Shown: piece after piece, positions 10,788 to 22,058 of the stretch
How positions within the stretch are numbered: position 1 is the first letter of the stretch
Layout of the letters: each line of letters opens with the position of its first letter
Source of the DNA: Anodontia alba
Lineage: Eukaryota; Mollusca; Bivalvia; Lucinida; Lucinidae
Reading direction: 5' to 3'
Assembly: GCA_964016985.1 (NCBI GenBank)
Contig: OZ024825.1
Span: forward strand, 30,557,893 to 30,621,892
Length of the DNA stretch: 64,000 bases
The notes under the pieces: generated by a model
What the model was told of the DNA's origin: nothing
Databases searched by the model: none
The model's input: only the letters and a program-made list of their open reading frames with translations
Program-made: the position numbers and the translations under genes

Positions 10788-10951
10788 CGAAACTGTATGC
10801 TGTATGCTTCTGCACACACGTGTCGAAACTGTCTACACTCCCACCAACATTCGAGTTCTTCCATTATTTACACTGACAAAAACACGAACACAAGCATCTT
10901 GTTACATTTGCCCACAGTTGTTATTTGACCAGTTTTTGATACTGTTTTGGA

Positions 10952-11603
10952 TCAATGGGTCTCACAAATTGGCTCCCGTCGTTCAACCAGACCGAAACCA
11001 CTCTGTAATGAACTGTATCCGGATCTGCAGTTTTTTTGTTGTGGTACGCTAATGATCTTTATATATTTGCAGTCTGATAACCACTTGTAGTGATCTTTCA
11101 TTGGACCATCTCGTTCCCAAGCACTCAATTTCACGTGACAACTAAAGCATTCGCATAGATCAGACTTTCCAGTCCTGCCCTCGCCAGTTGGATTTGTCCG
11201 GTAACATTTGTTTTGAATATATCGAAAGTTTTGAGTCTATTTTCGTAGTATTGCATGCTGACGTTGGTAGCTATACACTCCATGACGTCTGTCAAGACAG
11301 ATGATGTATCGCAGACGAATCGCGTTCTCCAACCGGTCAAATTTTTGGTTGTTAAGTACAGTCTATTGCAAAGGTGTTTCAGCTTGTTATTCTTTGCAAT
11401 TTTCAACTATATACACTGCGACGATGTTCACGCATGATAATTACGAGTGTCCAGTTTTCTTTCTCTAACCAGTCTTCAACGGTCACATGGTGTATTCTTC
11501 TTAAATGGCAAATTATATTCAACATTCTTTGTAAGACATATTGAACTTTCATAAAAAATATCTGTGAAGTATACTGTTCACCAGTTTTGGAAATTGTTCG
11601 CAT
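10952..11603 (-). pseudogene. IAP-type BIR domain relic
   Basis: The BIR fold signature is read on the minus strand at about 11256-11053 in two frames: ENRLKTFDIF then QIQLARAGLES, a frameshift, then DLCECFSCHVKLSAWERDGP and KDHYKWLSDCKYIK. The zinc ligands C-x-x-C, His and Cys are all present once the frame change is allowed. A few residues seem to be missing at the junction (BIRs normally have about GFxFTG there). Further minus-strand fragments up to 11603 may be its upstream part but have no recognised domain. IAP genes are strongly expanded in bivalves. This looks like a decayed or partial copy with no RING domain seen. Confidence 0.65.
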
Positions 11604-12089
11604 TACATTCTAAACATTGTAGTGCCCCTCTCTAGTTCATATGATCGCTTTGTAGATAACACGGTACCACCGAGTCTAATTCTGGTAGATTTCTTCCGAT
11701 CTGTGACACGAGTCTCTTTTAAGCGTATATACTCGGTGGGTCTTAAACAGATACCCCTTTTTATGGGTACCAGGGTGTCTTCCTTATTATTTCTCTACAA
11801 ATCTTGTGTTTTGGTACTCATTAGAAGCACTTATAAACCATTTTTTGAATCAAAATGTTCGCACGATTTCAAAATACAATGCGCTTTAACGCTTAGCGTG
11901 CTGGGTAAAATGTTCAGCAGACGACATGTGTGTAAGATTGATAAGGGGTTAATATATATATAGCAACCTGATCAATAGGGGCTGTACAAATAATAATAAA
12001 ATGCTCGCCGAAGCTGAAATGTTATCTGATCAACTTCCAATAAATAACAAAGAAATACAGTAAAATATTTGTCTTTTGAATGAAACAGC

Positions 12090-12526
12090 CATCACGAAAA
12101 CACGCCTATATAATTTTGACCCACTTAAACCCCACTTTTATATAGTAAAACTGGGGTTTTGTGGTTTGTTCTGCGAGGCGATTTGTTGTAGGTCTTTCCG
12201 TGTGTCATGTTGTTCTTGTGTTTTCAGTCCTTTTAGTATTGCGATTACTCGCTTGGGGAAGAGAGAGCTAATCTTAGTGTTTGTGTTGTACTCATTATAT
12301 TTAATAAACTATTGTTTAAACCAATCTTAGTGCTTTTCGTACGTTTGTTCGGTTTGTGCTTGTTTAGATTTGTCGGTTTCCTCTTCCTCTTGGGGTCTGG
12401 GAAGGGCTGCGGTTTGTGATTGTGGCACTCCCTGGACTTTTCTCTTACCTTTTTTACTGGGGTATACATTATTTTTCTCATTTCTGCTCAAAACATAAAT
12501 TGTAGGCACTCGTTAGAACCGCCTTG
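12090..12526. mobile_element. MITE family A, copy 4, truncated and interrupted
   Basis: It starts CATCACGAAAACACGCCTAT and follows the family through AAAACTGGGGTTT near 12162. About 294 bp of foreign sequence follow, then the family resumes at ACTGGGGTATACATT (12457) and stops in the middle of the hairpin near 12526. The insert (12163-12456) is related to 13029-13260. Confidence 0.75.
12163..12456. repeat. Repeat inserted in MITE A, related to 13029-13260
   Basis: The right part, read in reverse complement, gives GGTAAGAGAAAAGTCCAGGG, which also occurs at 13038 in direct orientation, with GAGGAAGAGGAAAC shared further on. The two copies are inverted relative to each other and about 75% alike by eye. 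Class unknown. Confidence 0.6.
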
Positions 12527-12721
12527 ATAAGAATACATATTTTTAATATGGAACAAATATATTATAAGATACAATATTGCAACGTATATTATGCCATACT
12601 ATTTAATTAGTAACAAAGAAATCCCATAAAAAGCCTTATTTTTCAAAATTATATCCACAAAAGTGATAAACAATGAAAAAAACGTAAGTAGTTACCTGTT
12701 TATTGACATACGAGCCAGCGC

Positions 12722-12937
12722 AGGACAAAACCAACAAAATGACATGTGCGCCCAGTGAAGACTCAGATCAGCCTGCGCATCCGCCCAGTCTCAGAGACTT
12801 CTCTGTCCACATGAAGAAAGCTTGGGTCCTTAGCTACCCACTGTGTGCACAACAAAGACTCTGAACAGACTAGGTGGATGCCCAGCTTGATCTGAGTTTT
12901 CGCTGGGCACACATGCCATTTTGTTGGTTTTGTCATA
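12722..12937. mobile_element. Foldback MITE with ACAAAACCAACAAAATG ends
   Basis: GACAAAACCAACAAAATGAC at the left and CATTTTGTTGGTTTTGTC at the right are inverted repeats. The inside carries paired AAGACTCAGATCAGCCTG and CTTGATCTGAGTTTTCGCTG segments. A related element with other ends is at 61635-61857. Confidence 0.7.
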
Positions 12938-13526
12938 CGCTAGCTCATATTTACTTTCAGTAAGTCATGGCCGATAGTTCTCATATGTATTTTCTTTGCA
13001 TAACTTTTGATTATGTCATACACAACTACGAAAAAAAAAGGTAAGAGAAAAGTCCAGGGAGTGCCATAATCACAAGCCGCAGCCCATCCCAGACACGAAG
13101 AGGAAGAGGAAACAGACAAAACCAAACAAGTGCAAATCGAACAAACGTACGAAAAGCGTGGTAATTGCAATGCTGAAAGGACAAAAAATACAAGAACAAA
13201 ATAACACAAGGCAATTCGTGATATCCCAGAAGACCATAATGCCTTGCGAGAACGTGACATCCGGTTTAACCGAAAGTAGAAAACCAATACTGATAGTGTT
13301 ATGATGACTGCTTTTTGTTTGACTAAAGATGAATTATTTTCAACAATTTACATTAAAATCAACAATGGGAATACTTTTAAGCAAATAGTTTAGATGGGAA
13401 TAAAATAATACCGACCAGTGTGTCTATTTTCTTGCTTTTATCCTTGCAATAATCACCAGGGGCTCCGGGAAAAACAAGTGCAAGATTATTGTTACCGATG
13501 ACTAAATCCCGACATCACTTAATTTA

Positions 13527-14867
13527 CGAGGGTCCTGCAAAAAGTTTTGTCACTGGGTTCGGATTACTTCAGTGCTACGTTTTATCAAACATATTTTTAT
13601 TACAAACCTTCAAAATATCCGCCCTTTATTGAAACACATTTTTGTAACCTTTTTACCCAGTCGCGAAAAGCAGATAAATAGTCTTCTTTTGGTATCTGTT
13701 GGAGACACTGATAAATAGCGCTGCCAAGAGAACTTCTAGAGGTATACTTATTTCCAGAAAGCATTTTCTTAAGCCTTGGAAATAAAAAGAAATCACAGGG
13801 ACTCAGGTCAGGTGAATAAGGTGGCTGGTTTAAAACTTTCACCTTTTCAGAAGCCAAAAAAGACTTGACATCACACTTATGAGAGGAGGCATTGTCATAT
13901 AAAAGGTGGACTCCGACCATCCTTTGCTTGGTCGCTTCTTATTGTAAAACTCTTCACTTTCTTCAGTACAGAATTCTTGTAGAATCGGCCAGTGACTGTA
14001 TGACCAGATGGACGAGTCACTTGAATGACTGGCCCACTTGAATTAAAGAAAATTGCGTACAACACCTTTTTCAAACTTATGGTTCACTTGGCAATACATG
14101 TACATGGGCGTTTTTGAACTTTTCGCTTCCATTGCTTATTATCAGCCCTTCTTTGTGGCTCAAACATGTGCACCCAGGTTTCATCACCTGTTAGCAAGTT
14201 AGAAATAACCCGACTATTACAGCCTTTGTATGTTTTCAAAAGTTCCCGGGCACATTTAAGGCGTTGTGTCTTTTGCTCCTCAGTGAGCAAATGAGGTACC
14301 CACCCAGCGCAAACCTTTCTCAGGTCCAAACGCTGTTTCAGAATTGTTTGCACACTGCCTTCTGATATGCCAGTACAACTAGCTATATCTCTGACAGACA
14401 AAATCGCGCATCCTGTTCGACCACAATCTTTACAGCAGCGATGTTAGCCTTGGTAACAGAGGTTTTAGGTCTTCCAGGACGGGTATCATCTTCAACAGAA
14501 AACTTCCCAGCTTTAAAAGCTTTAAACCACCTAAAAACTGTGCGCATTGAAATGGTCTGAGGTCCATATATACCACACAATTCATTAAATATCTGCTTTG
14601 AATCTATATTAAGCCTAATGCGGCATTTAATATAGTTACGAATTTCAGTCTTCTGGTCCATGTTCCAATGTAACAAATTGGTCAGTATATAAGACTGCAT
14701 CAATTTCAATTTGAAATAACTCGGTCAGTTGGAAAGCAATTTGCACGAAATAAACGGGTATCGTTAGCTAGTCAACACACCATTCAAGTGCAGTGAAGCA
14801 CTTTAAAATATACCTGGGATAAAACTAAGGAAGCCTATTAGTGACAGAACTTCCTGCACGACCCTCG
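13527..14867 (-). mobile_element. Mariner DNA transposon, full length but decayed
   Basis: The left end CGAGGGTCCTGCAAAAAGTT and the imperfect right complement (GTGACAGAACTTCCTGCACG then ACCCTCG) are flanked by TA (13525-13526 and 14868-14869). Length is 1341 bp. It belongs to a different mariner lineage from the 0.9-kb element but the same one as the deleted copy at 49056-49676. Confidence 0.9.
13600..14709 (-). pseudogene. Mariner transposase with three lesions
   Basis: The protein is read in three frames from 14709 down to 13600. It shows RTVFRWFKAFKAGKF (helix-turn-helix), WVPHLLTEEQ, GDETWVHMFEP with the first Asp, YDNASSH with the second, and PPYSPDLSPCDFFLFP with the third. By my count 33 residues separate the last two Asp. 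Lesions are a frameshift near 14390, a stop after CIAK near 14085 (CGA to TGA would explain it) and a frameshift near 13935. All three catalytic Asp remain but the gene is dead. Confidence 0.9.
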
Positions 14868-15417
14868 TATACCCGCCGTTTAGAATTATTTGTAAAGTCT
14901 ATACTTTCACTCTATGAGATAATACTACCAAACAGGATTTGCTTTTGTGTACCTCTACCAAACAGGGTTTGCTTTTGTGTACTCCCACCAAACAGGGTTA
15001 GCTTTTTGGATACCCCCACCAAACTGGGTTTGTTTTTGTAACCCAACCAAAGGTGACGTAGATACGCGACACCTTCGCCACACCTGACCATTTTTTTATA
15101 AAGTAGATAAAAATACACAGGCAGTAATCTGTAAACTACATAAGTGCTTGATGATGACAGGGAAATTCCTAGGCAAAAATTACTAGGGGCCCTTGGCCCA
15201 ATCAAATAGAAGTAGTTTAGAATTCTGATGGACCTCTCCAAGTTTTGATGGGCCCTCTTGAAGTTTTGACGGGCCCAAGAATCCTTAATACCAACCAAGA
15301 TCAAAATAAACACTGGATTTGAACAGCTTGTATAGGTGGCCAAGTCAAAAATAAATTCAAGTCTAATCTTAATGTTTGTCACAAAACTGATTGGGCCCAT
15401 CCCAGGAATATCCCTGT
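14868..15417. other. Gene-free stretch with a short minisatellite
   Basis: At 14925-15045 a unit of about 30 bp built on CCAAACAGGGTTTGCTTTTG is repeated four times. The rest shows no recognised feature. Confidence 0.6.
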
Positions 15418-15600
15418 GATGATTTGGTGTTTTACGTTCCTTTCAACATTATTCAAGTCATATCAAGACAATGGAAGGATGATGAAAATCTCAGTGCAAT
15501 GAAGCTCCATAAAGTCATCACATGAATTCCGCCTCTAGCGGGATTCTAACCCGGGACCTCACGTTCCTAAGTGGGGAGCTCTGTACCACTCTGCTACCCG
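15418..15600 (-). mobile_element. SINE family 2, copy 1
   Basis: Read on the minus strand, GGTCCCGGGTTAGAATCCCG supplies a box-B-like pol III promoter near the head (15540-15565), and the body includes TTGTCTTGATATGACTTGAA. Other copies on the same strand are 33250-33445 and 36284-36672. tRNA-derived head inferred. Confidence 0.7.
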
Positions 15601-16098
15601 ATGCTTCACAAAAGTGCTTGACTGTGGGCTTATAGGGTATGTGTTTATATGGTTAATAAGTCGAGTATGGTATTTGTAATACCAAGGAAACAATAGAAAG
15701 CAAACTTCTAGATGTTTTCTTTTTGTTTTTGCTTCCAGGATAATGATCAACCACAGAAGAATCTTTGACCTACTTTCAACTTAAGAACACAGAAACTTCT
15801 TTCCAGCTGCCCCTCTCTTTAAGAGGTGGAGCAGAAAGGAACAGAGAGCAGAAAGGAAATTAAGTGAAGTGTAAAGAAAAGAAATAAAGCAAGAAGGAGC
15901 AATAAGGGATACCTGTACATTAGCTTCTGGAAAACTAGCTCAAAGGAACCAGTTAAAAGAAAAAAAAATATATATATAGCAAGGAGGAAAACAATATGTG
16001 GATTAAAGCAGAAAATGCAGCTATTAGATCTAGAAAACTTGCAGATTAAAAATTTATGAGTTTAGTGAGCAAATCCTGAGTGTGCAATCTTCCCAAGT

Positions 16099-17253
16099 AT
16101 GGCAAGACAACAAATTTTAAGGAGGAAATTTGCCTTAGTATTCTTTGTTTTGGGAATAGCTGTAATCTTTTACTACCAAGTTTATGGCAAAAATCCGAAA
16201 ACAAAAGCAACAAAACATTCATTATTTCCTATTTATAATAAGCTTAAAGTTTATCAAGAGATCAATTATGCTAAATATGCTTCTTTTATGAAGGAAAATT
16301 CAATAATACAATTTTTTGATTCATTGTCAGAACAGATGCCAAAAAAAGTTGTGACATTTGAAGTACCATTTAACACCACTGTTAATGATCTAGCAGAAGT
16401 GACTATAGAGAAATATGGGGACCGCATACAGATCCTGAAGGATGTGGATGTTCGCAAAATTGATGTTGATTGTGTAGACTTGAAAACCAGAATTGGCAAA
16501 ACTCAGATCTGTGTCTATAAACATAAAGATGATCTTTTTGTATCCGGTAGTATACGTAATAATGGCCACTGGGAAGGTAATAACCTAGAAAGCCTTGGAA
16601 GAGTATTGAAAAATAAACCAGACATGGTGTTCATTGACATGGGTTGTAATATTGGAACTTTTACAACTTACATCACCTTGTATGGTAATCCTACAATATG
16701 TATTGATCCACTCATGGCTAACCTTGAACTAGTAATGAAAACGTTGCGACTGACAAATGATGAAAAAAATGTTATTCTATTGTGGAATGCAGTGTCGGAT
16801 ACACACAGTAAAGTTGTTTTGTCACAGCAACAGAAGCACAATATTGGCTCTACCAGAGTTCGTAATCTTAATGAATCTTTCAAAAGCAAAGCAGCTAATT
16901 ATGAGATACCAACTATACTGTTGGACGATCTTCAAGATATCCTTGCTAACAGACGTATTTTTATAAAGATGGATATTGAATCTTATGAGTGGAGAGCATT
17001 AGCAGGGGGAGAAAATTTCTTCAAGAAAACAAATGTTTGTTATGTCATGCTTGAAATAGTATCACACAAGATGCGAGATACTGGAGTGAAAATATGCAAC
17101 TTCCTGGCAAAATTTGGGCTGTATCCTGCAAAAGACGTTGATATGAAACATCCCTTGAATGTAACCAGAAAATGGGACTGGCCAATTGAAGCCATTTTTG
17201 TTAAGAACACCACTGAATGCAAGCCATATCAAGAGGACTTAAGGAAATCTTGA
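16099..17253 (+). CDS. FkbM-domain (Methyltransf_21) type II membrane protein
   Basis: This intact single-exon ORF of 384 residues starts at the first ATG of the frame. A basic N-terminus (RRK at 8-10) precedes one membrane segment at about 11-28, which predicts a cytosolic N-terminus and lumenal catalytic domain, likely in the Golgi or ER. The FkbM fold is recognised by motif I, FIDMGCNIGTFTTY (178-191), the acidic IDP at 202-204 that would contact S-adenosylmethionine, and KMDIESYEWRAL (290-301), the family's conserved D-x-E-x-x-E. Expected activity is SAM-dependent O-methylation, possibly of a glycan; the substrate is unknown. NTT and NES N-glycosylation sequons are present. Family A MITE sequence starts about 50 bp after the stop and may form the 3' UTR. 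No clear poly(A) signal was seen. An upstream non-coding exon cannot be excluded. Confidence 0.85.
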   Translation: MARQQILRRKFALVFFVLGIAVIFYYQVYGKNPKTKATKHSLFPIYNKLKVYQEINYAKYASFMKENSIIQFFDSLSEQMPKKVVTFEVPFNTTVNDLAEVTIEKYGDRIQILKDVDVRKIDVDCVDLKTRIGKTQICVYKHKDDLFVSGSIRNNGHWEGNNLESLGRVLKNKPDMVFIDMGCNIGTFTTYITLYGNPTICIDPLMANLELVMKTLRLTNDEKNVILLWNAVSDTHSKVVLSQQQKHNIGSTRVRNLNESFKSKAANYEIPTILLDDLQDILANRRIFIKMDIESYEWRALAGGENFFKKTNVCYVMLEIVSHKMRDTGVKICNFLAKFGLYPAKDVDMKHPLNVTRKWDWPIEAIFVKNTTECKPYQEDLRKS

Positions 17254-17301
17254 TGATGAAATAATTGATCCACAACATGAGACAATGTACCTTCTGACAT
17301 G

Positions 17302-17583
17302 CATTACAAAAGCATGCCTATTCAAATATATTGAAAATTTCACCACCAAAAACTGAAAATTTTCAGATAAAAATTCTGATATTTTTTTTTCAAATTTCTG
17401 CTCAAAACACAGACTGTTTGTACTTGTTAGAAGTGCATTGCCAAGGCAGTTCTAACAAGTACCCACAATCTATGTATTTGAGCAGAAATAAGAAAAATAG
17501 TGTATACCCCTGTAAACCCCAGTTTTACTATATAAAAGTGGGGTTTAAAGGGGTCAAAATTATATAGGTATGTTTTCATGATG
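17302..17583. mobile_element. MITE family A, copy 5
   Basis: CATTACAAAAGCATGCCTAT to ATAGGTATGTTTTCATGATG, with a slightly decayed centre (TTTGTACTTGTTAGAAGTGC). It lies just downstream of the FkbM ORF in the likely 3' UTR. Confidence 0.85.
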
Positions 17584-17589
17584 TATACC

Positions 17590-17735
17590 CATGAAGACCG
17601 CCTGTGCATCTGAGCAATCTGATCAGAGTCTTCATTGTCTGCATGAAGAAACTTTGCATACCCAGATATCCAATGTGTGCCCAGTGAAGATTCTGATCAA
17701 ACTGTGCAGATGTGCAGGCTGATCTGAATCTTTAC
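17590..17735. repeat. Foldback repeat fragment related to 1-150
   Basis: Paired CAATCTGATCAGAGTCTTCA and GATTCTGATCAAACTGTGCA segments, sharing the order of motifs with the first 150 bases of the window. Confidence 0.6.
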
Positions 17736-17837
17736 TTTTGCCTAAATGTCCATGGTATGTTTTCTGATGGTGCTGCTGAATTGTTCTTATTTCTTTATAA
17801 AAATCCTGGAATTGTCATCAAATACTCTCCCTTAAAC

Positions 17838-18026
17838 ATAGCTCCATATAAGGGGCTTTTCTTCAACCAAAAATTGCTGATAATTTTCTTCTTTCTCCAA
17901 AAACCATGTTGTAGTACTCTTTAGAAGCCCTCGATGAGGCACTTCTAATGAGTACTCACAACATATGTTTTTTGTGGAGAAATAAGAAAAATATTTTCCT
18001 GATACCAGTCTTATCTGGAACTATGC
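17838..18026. mobile_element. MITE family S, copy 1
   Basis: The ends are ATAGCTCCATATAAGGGGCT and TCTTATCTGGAACTATGC, close to an inverted pair. The centre is a hairpin TTCTAATGAGTACTCACAAC flanked by GTGGAGAAATAAGAAAAATA. Family S recurs about ten times in the window (for example 18906, 30306, 32755, 33610, 48950, 60640 and 61160). Confidence 0.7.
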
Positions 18027-18631
18027 TTAATAAATCCTTTGCGGCCCCACATACAAAGTAATCTAACACCTGAACCCCTACCACACCAAGTGTTGTTCTT
18101 GTACTTGAACAAGTACATTTTACTACTAAGATGTATCAAAACAATTGCTGGATGAGTGCTGAACAGCATAGACCCTGATCAGACACTGCATTCTATGCTA
18201 TCTGATCTGGGTAATAAATTGAGGGACCAATGAGTACCCTCAATAATGTGGAAGGTGACTTTAATTTGGACACTAGTAAATTTTTTAAATTGATATTTTG
18301 GCAGCAATACTGAATGGAAATGTCTTAATGTTTAGTGGAAAAGAATTCATTTACTTATCATCTATTTTAAGTTATTGCAGATTTTTTGGGTGTTTTGAAG
18401 TTGTGCATGTGCCTAGGCTCTGTGGAATTTTCAATTGCATTGGCACACATGTGGAACTTCAAAAAAACCCACACTTCTGAAATAATTTCAAAGTAAATGA
18501 GAAGTAAATTATTTCTTTTCCATGAAACATGAAGGCATTTTCAGTCATTACTGAAGTCAAAAGCTGAGTTTCAAGAATCCACTGGTGTCAAGGTTATTCA
18601 CAAATTCAATATTAAAGACCAAATTCTATAT

Positions 18632-18836
18632 TTTAACCCTGACCCTGCTGTACCCAGATCTGCCTTTGCAAACATTGCAGATCCAGATCAGTTGGCTTCT
18701 AAGAAGCCAACTGATCTTGATCTACACAGTTTGTCATTCAGTATGTATGTGAATTTGTATCAACAGCCTGGATCAAGTAATCTGACTGGCTGAAAATTAG
18801 AAGTGGGCATGGCATCTTAAGTTATGTGTTAATGGT
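18632..18836. mobile_element. piggyBac-type MITE family E, copy 1
   Basis: TTTTAACCCTGACCCTGCTG at the left. It contains the palindrome GATCCAGATCAGTTGGCTTC/AAGCCAACTGATC, then GATCAAGTAATCTGACTGGC and GGCATGGCATCTTAAGTTAT. The right terminus is decayed. Better copies (26094, 47739 and 52394) have TTAA-CCCT ends. Confidence 0.7.
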
Positions 18837-18905
18837 CATATTGCATGTTTTAAAAGAATTAAAGCTCATTGTAGACTGGAACCTAAGACCTCAAAAATGT
18901 ATGAG

Positions 18906-19025
18906 ATAGCTCCAGATAAGGCACTTTTTCTACCTCAATGAGGTGCTTCTAATGAGCACCCATGTTTTTATGCAGAAATAAGAAAAAATTCTGAGTATTC
19001 CCTCTTATCTGCAGCTACAATATGA
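18906..19025. mobile_element. MITE family S, copy 2, short
   Basis: ATAGCTCCAGATAAGGCACT to CCCTCTTATCTGCAGCTA, with half of the central hairpin lost (GAGGTGCTTCTAATGAGCAC remains). Confidence 0.65.
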
Positions 19026-19127
19026 GATGTTTGAATAGTTTGTTTGTTTGAATAGTTAATATTTTGGCCTCCTGCTTAAAGTCCCGGCATTTCTTTTAAT
19101 TATTCAAAATCATCAAATAAAAATAAA

Positions 19128-19161
<34 letters not shown>

Positions 19162-19289
19162 CTCACACTTTCTCCTTATTTTCTATTGTAAGTCTGTGGG
19201 ACCTTGTGGTTGCCATATCAACCAAAGTTTTCATTGGATTTCTATGAAAAGGTAACATACTGGTGCCAACACTAAGCTGCTCTGCCTAA

Positions 19290-20590
19290 GATACAAGCAT
19301 GTTAAAGCAGGTAAAGTAGGTCAAGGCGGCATACTGATTGCAGCAATCAGCTGTGCTACCTCAGATGCAAGCATAATAAAGCAGGTAAAGTAGGTCAAGA
19401 TACACATATTGATTGCAGCCTTCAGCTGTTCTAATTTAAGTGTAAGCATGTAAAATCAGGTTAAGTAGGTCAAGGTCACATATTGATTGCATCTGTTCTA
19501 CTTTAGATGCAAGCATGTAAAAACAGGTATAGATCAAGGCCACATATTGATTGCAGCCTTCAGCTATTCTACTTAAGTTGCCAGCATGTAGAGCAGGTAA
19601 AGTAGTTCAAGGTCACCTATTCATTACAGCCTTCAGATGGTCATCATTAGAAGCAAGCATGATAAAGCAGGTAAAGTAGGTCAAGGCCACATACTGATGG
19701 CAGCACTAAGATGTTCTACCTAAGATGCATGCAAGCTAAAGAAGATAAAATAGGTCAATGTGACATACTGATGGCAGCCCTAAGCTTTTCTATCTTAGAT
19801 ACAAGCATGTTAAAGCAAGTAAAGTAGGCTGAGGCCACATACTGACTGCAACCCCCAGTTGTCCTACTTTAGATGCAACCATGTCAAAGCAGTTAAAGTA
19901 GATTAAGCACATATTAACTGTTACATCAAGCTTTTCTAGCTTAGATGCAAGCATGTTAAGGCAGGTAAAGTAGGTCAAGGTCACATACTGACTGCATCCT
20001 TCAGCTGTTCTACCTCAGATGCAAGAACATTAAATCAGGTAAAGTAGGTCAAGGCCACATATTGGTTGCAACTTTCAGCTGTTCTACCTTAGATGTAAGC
20101 CTGTTAAAGCAGGTACAGAAGTTCAAGGCCACATACTGATTGCAGCCTTCAGCTGTCCTACTTAGCTGTAAGCATGTTTAAGCAGGTAAAATAGGTCAGG
20201 GCCACCAGCTCTACCTTAAATACAAGCATGTTAAAGTTGGTAAAGTAGGTCAAGGCCATATAATTGATCGCAGATTTCAGCTGCTCTAACTTAGATACAA
20301 GCAGGTAAAGTAGGTCAAAACCACATAGTGATTTAAGCCTTCAAGTGTTCTACTTTAGATACAAGCATATAAAAGCAGGTAAAGTAGGTAAAGGCCACAT
20401 ACAATTGCATCCTTCAGCTATTCTACCTTAGATGCAAGCATATAATTAGAAATATGTCCAAAGGTCATGAATGCCCCAGCCTGAAAACCTTAAATGCAAA
20501 TTGCTAATGCTAGATGCATACAGAGACCAACAGACAGACGGAAGGCAGACAGGGTAACACTATATGCCCTTCCCACCTTCTTCCAAAGGC
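19290..20590. repeat. Minisatellite array of about 72-bp units in a HINE-like element
   Basis: About 16 diverged units follow the pattern GCAGGTAAAGTAGGTCAAGG, CCACATACTGATTGCAGCC, TTCAGCTGTTCTACCTTAGA, TGCAAGCATG. The array ends in ACAGACAGACGGAAGGCAGA then TATATGCCC, a tetramer-rich tail like the 3' ends of bivalve pearl/HINE elements. Two or three more units follow at 20600-20790, so a second partial element may be appended (to about 21000). Non-coding. Confidence 0.75.
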
Positions 20591-21067
20591 AGAGACATAC
20601 AAACAGATAAATTAGGTCAAGGCCACATATTGATTGCAGACATTAGGTGTTCTATTTTAGACACAGGCATGTAAAAGCAGGTAAAGTAGGTCTAGTTCAC
20701 ATACTGATTGCAGCCTTCAGCTTTTCTACCCTAAATGCAAGGATGTAAAAACAGGAAAAGTAGGTCAAGGCCACATACTGATGTTAGACTGGAGATGAAA
20801 CTGTGGTTTAAGTACATACCCTTACAGTTACAAAGAAACTGATCTAAATGCCTATAATGAACACAGAACTAACAGTCTGTGAAGCCAGACAAGTAGGTCA
20901 AGGGCACATACTGAAGGTGTCCTTCACCCCTCTTATCCTAGATGCAGCAGCAGCAGTACAAGTCCCTTGACCCTAACTCTTATAGCTATTGAGACACTAT
21001 CTAAATACAGATGATGAACATGTAAATTAAATGTTCATTATGCAAAAAAAAAAAAAAAAAAAAAAAA

Positions 21068-21158
21068 AGTTTCAGTCAATTTCTTTACCCTTTGATCCCT
21101 GCAGACCAGTCTCTGTACTGGTCTGCAGGGATCAAAGAGTAAAGAAATTGACCTAAAC
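21068..21158. repeat. Short perfect hairpin
   Basis: TCAATTTCTTTACCCTTTGA, then TCCCTGCAGACCAG, a short loop, and the reverse complement. An A-run precedes it and a T-run follows, extending the stem. Probably a small MITE. Confidence 0.7.
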
Positions 21159-21167
21159 TTTTTTTTT

Positions 21168-21384
21168 TTTTTTGGTTTTATGGCCCTTTCAAGAATATTT
21201 CACTTATATTGAACCGATCATTCCAAGGTGGGCAAAAACCGGAGAACCCGGGGAAAAACCACCTGACCATCCATAAGCATAACTTGGCTTTCCCACGTGA
21301 CCCGAGTGAGGCTCGAACCACAGCGGTAAGAAACCTAATGGATTAAGAGTCAGCTCTCTTATCCACCAGGCTACAGGGGCCCAC
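21168..21384 (-). mobile_element. SINE family 3
   Basis: Read on the minus strand, a tRNA-like head with a B box (GTGGTTCGAGCCTCACTCGG, near 21300-21320) and a body including TTCTCCGGTTTTTGCCCACC. Only one copy was found in the window. Confidence 0.65.
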
Positions 21385-21722
21385 TACAGATACCTTTGCA
21401 AACAGTGTATATCCAGATGAGATGGCTCATATGAGCCCTCTCATCAGGATCTACACTGTTTGCCATTCTGTTTTTCATTTTAGACTGCAAGCCCTATTTG
21501 CATCAGTGGACATGTCCAAATTCAAGGATGGAAGAGTCCACTTCAGAAACTCAGGGGTGAAAGGGTTAATAACTGTAAAAGTAAGGCATCAACGAAGCAA
21601 GACAAGCAGGTCAAGGCCACCGACTGATGGTGATGATAGTATTGCTCTTACAGCTACTGCAAAACTGACTAAACTTGCATAATGATAATAAAATTGACAA
21701 AATAAGCAACACATGAAAAGCA

Positions 21723-21975
21723 GGGCCCTGTTGTTCAAAGCTAACAACATCGTTAGTTAATGATTCATTAAAATTTAGATCGAGTGATACGCAAATATGC
21801 TGAAATTTTTTGCTGAAAAATTTTTTGCTGAAAAAATGTGAGTAGCTTTGCAAAAGCTACTCACATTTTTTCAGCAAAAAATATCAGAATACTGTATATT
21901 GAATCCGTTAAAACATTTAACGAAATGACCCTTAACAAGCTCATTAAGCTAACGACGCTTTGAACAACTGGGCCC
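21723..21975. mobile_element. MITE family B, copy 1
   Basis: Family B is about 245 bp. Inverted ends read GGGCCCAGTTGTTCAAAGC and GCTTTGAACAACTGGGCCC, followed inwards by AACGATTCGTTAAAATTTA, and a central hairpin reads AAAAATGTGAGTAGCTTTTG/CAAAAGCTACTCACATTTTT. Seven copies occur in the window. Superfamily not assigned. Confidence 0.88.
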
Positions 21976-22058
21976 AGATCAAGATCATCTACTGATGGCT
22001 GTCTTCTGCTGCTCTACCTTAGCTGTAACTATGGTTGAGGTACCTTCTCCTAACTCTT

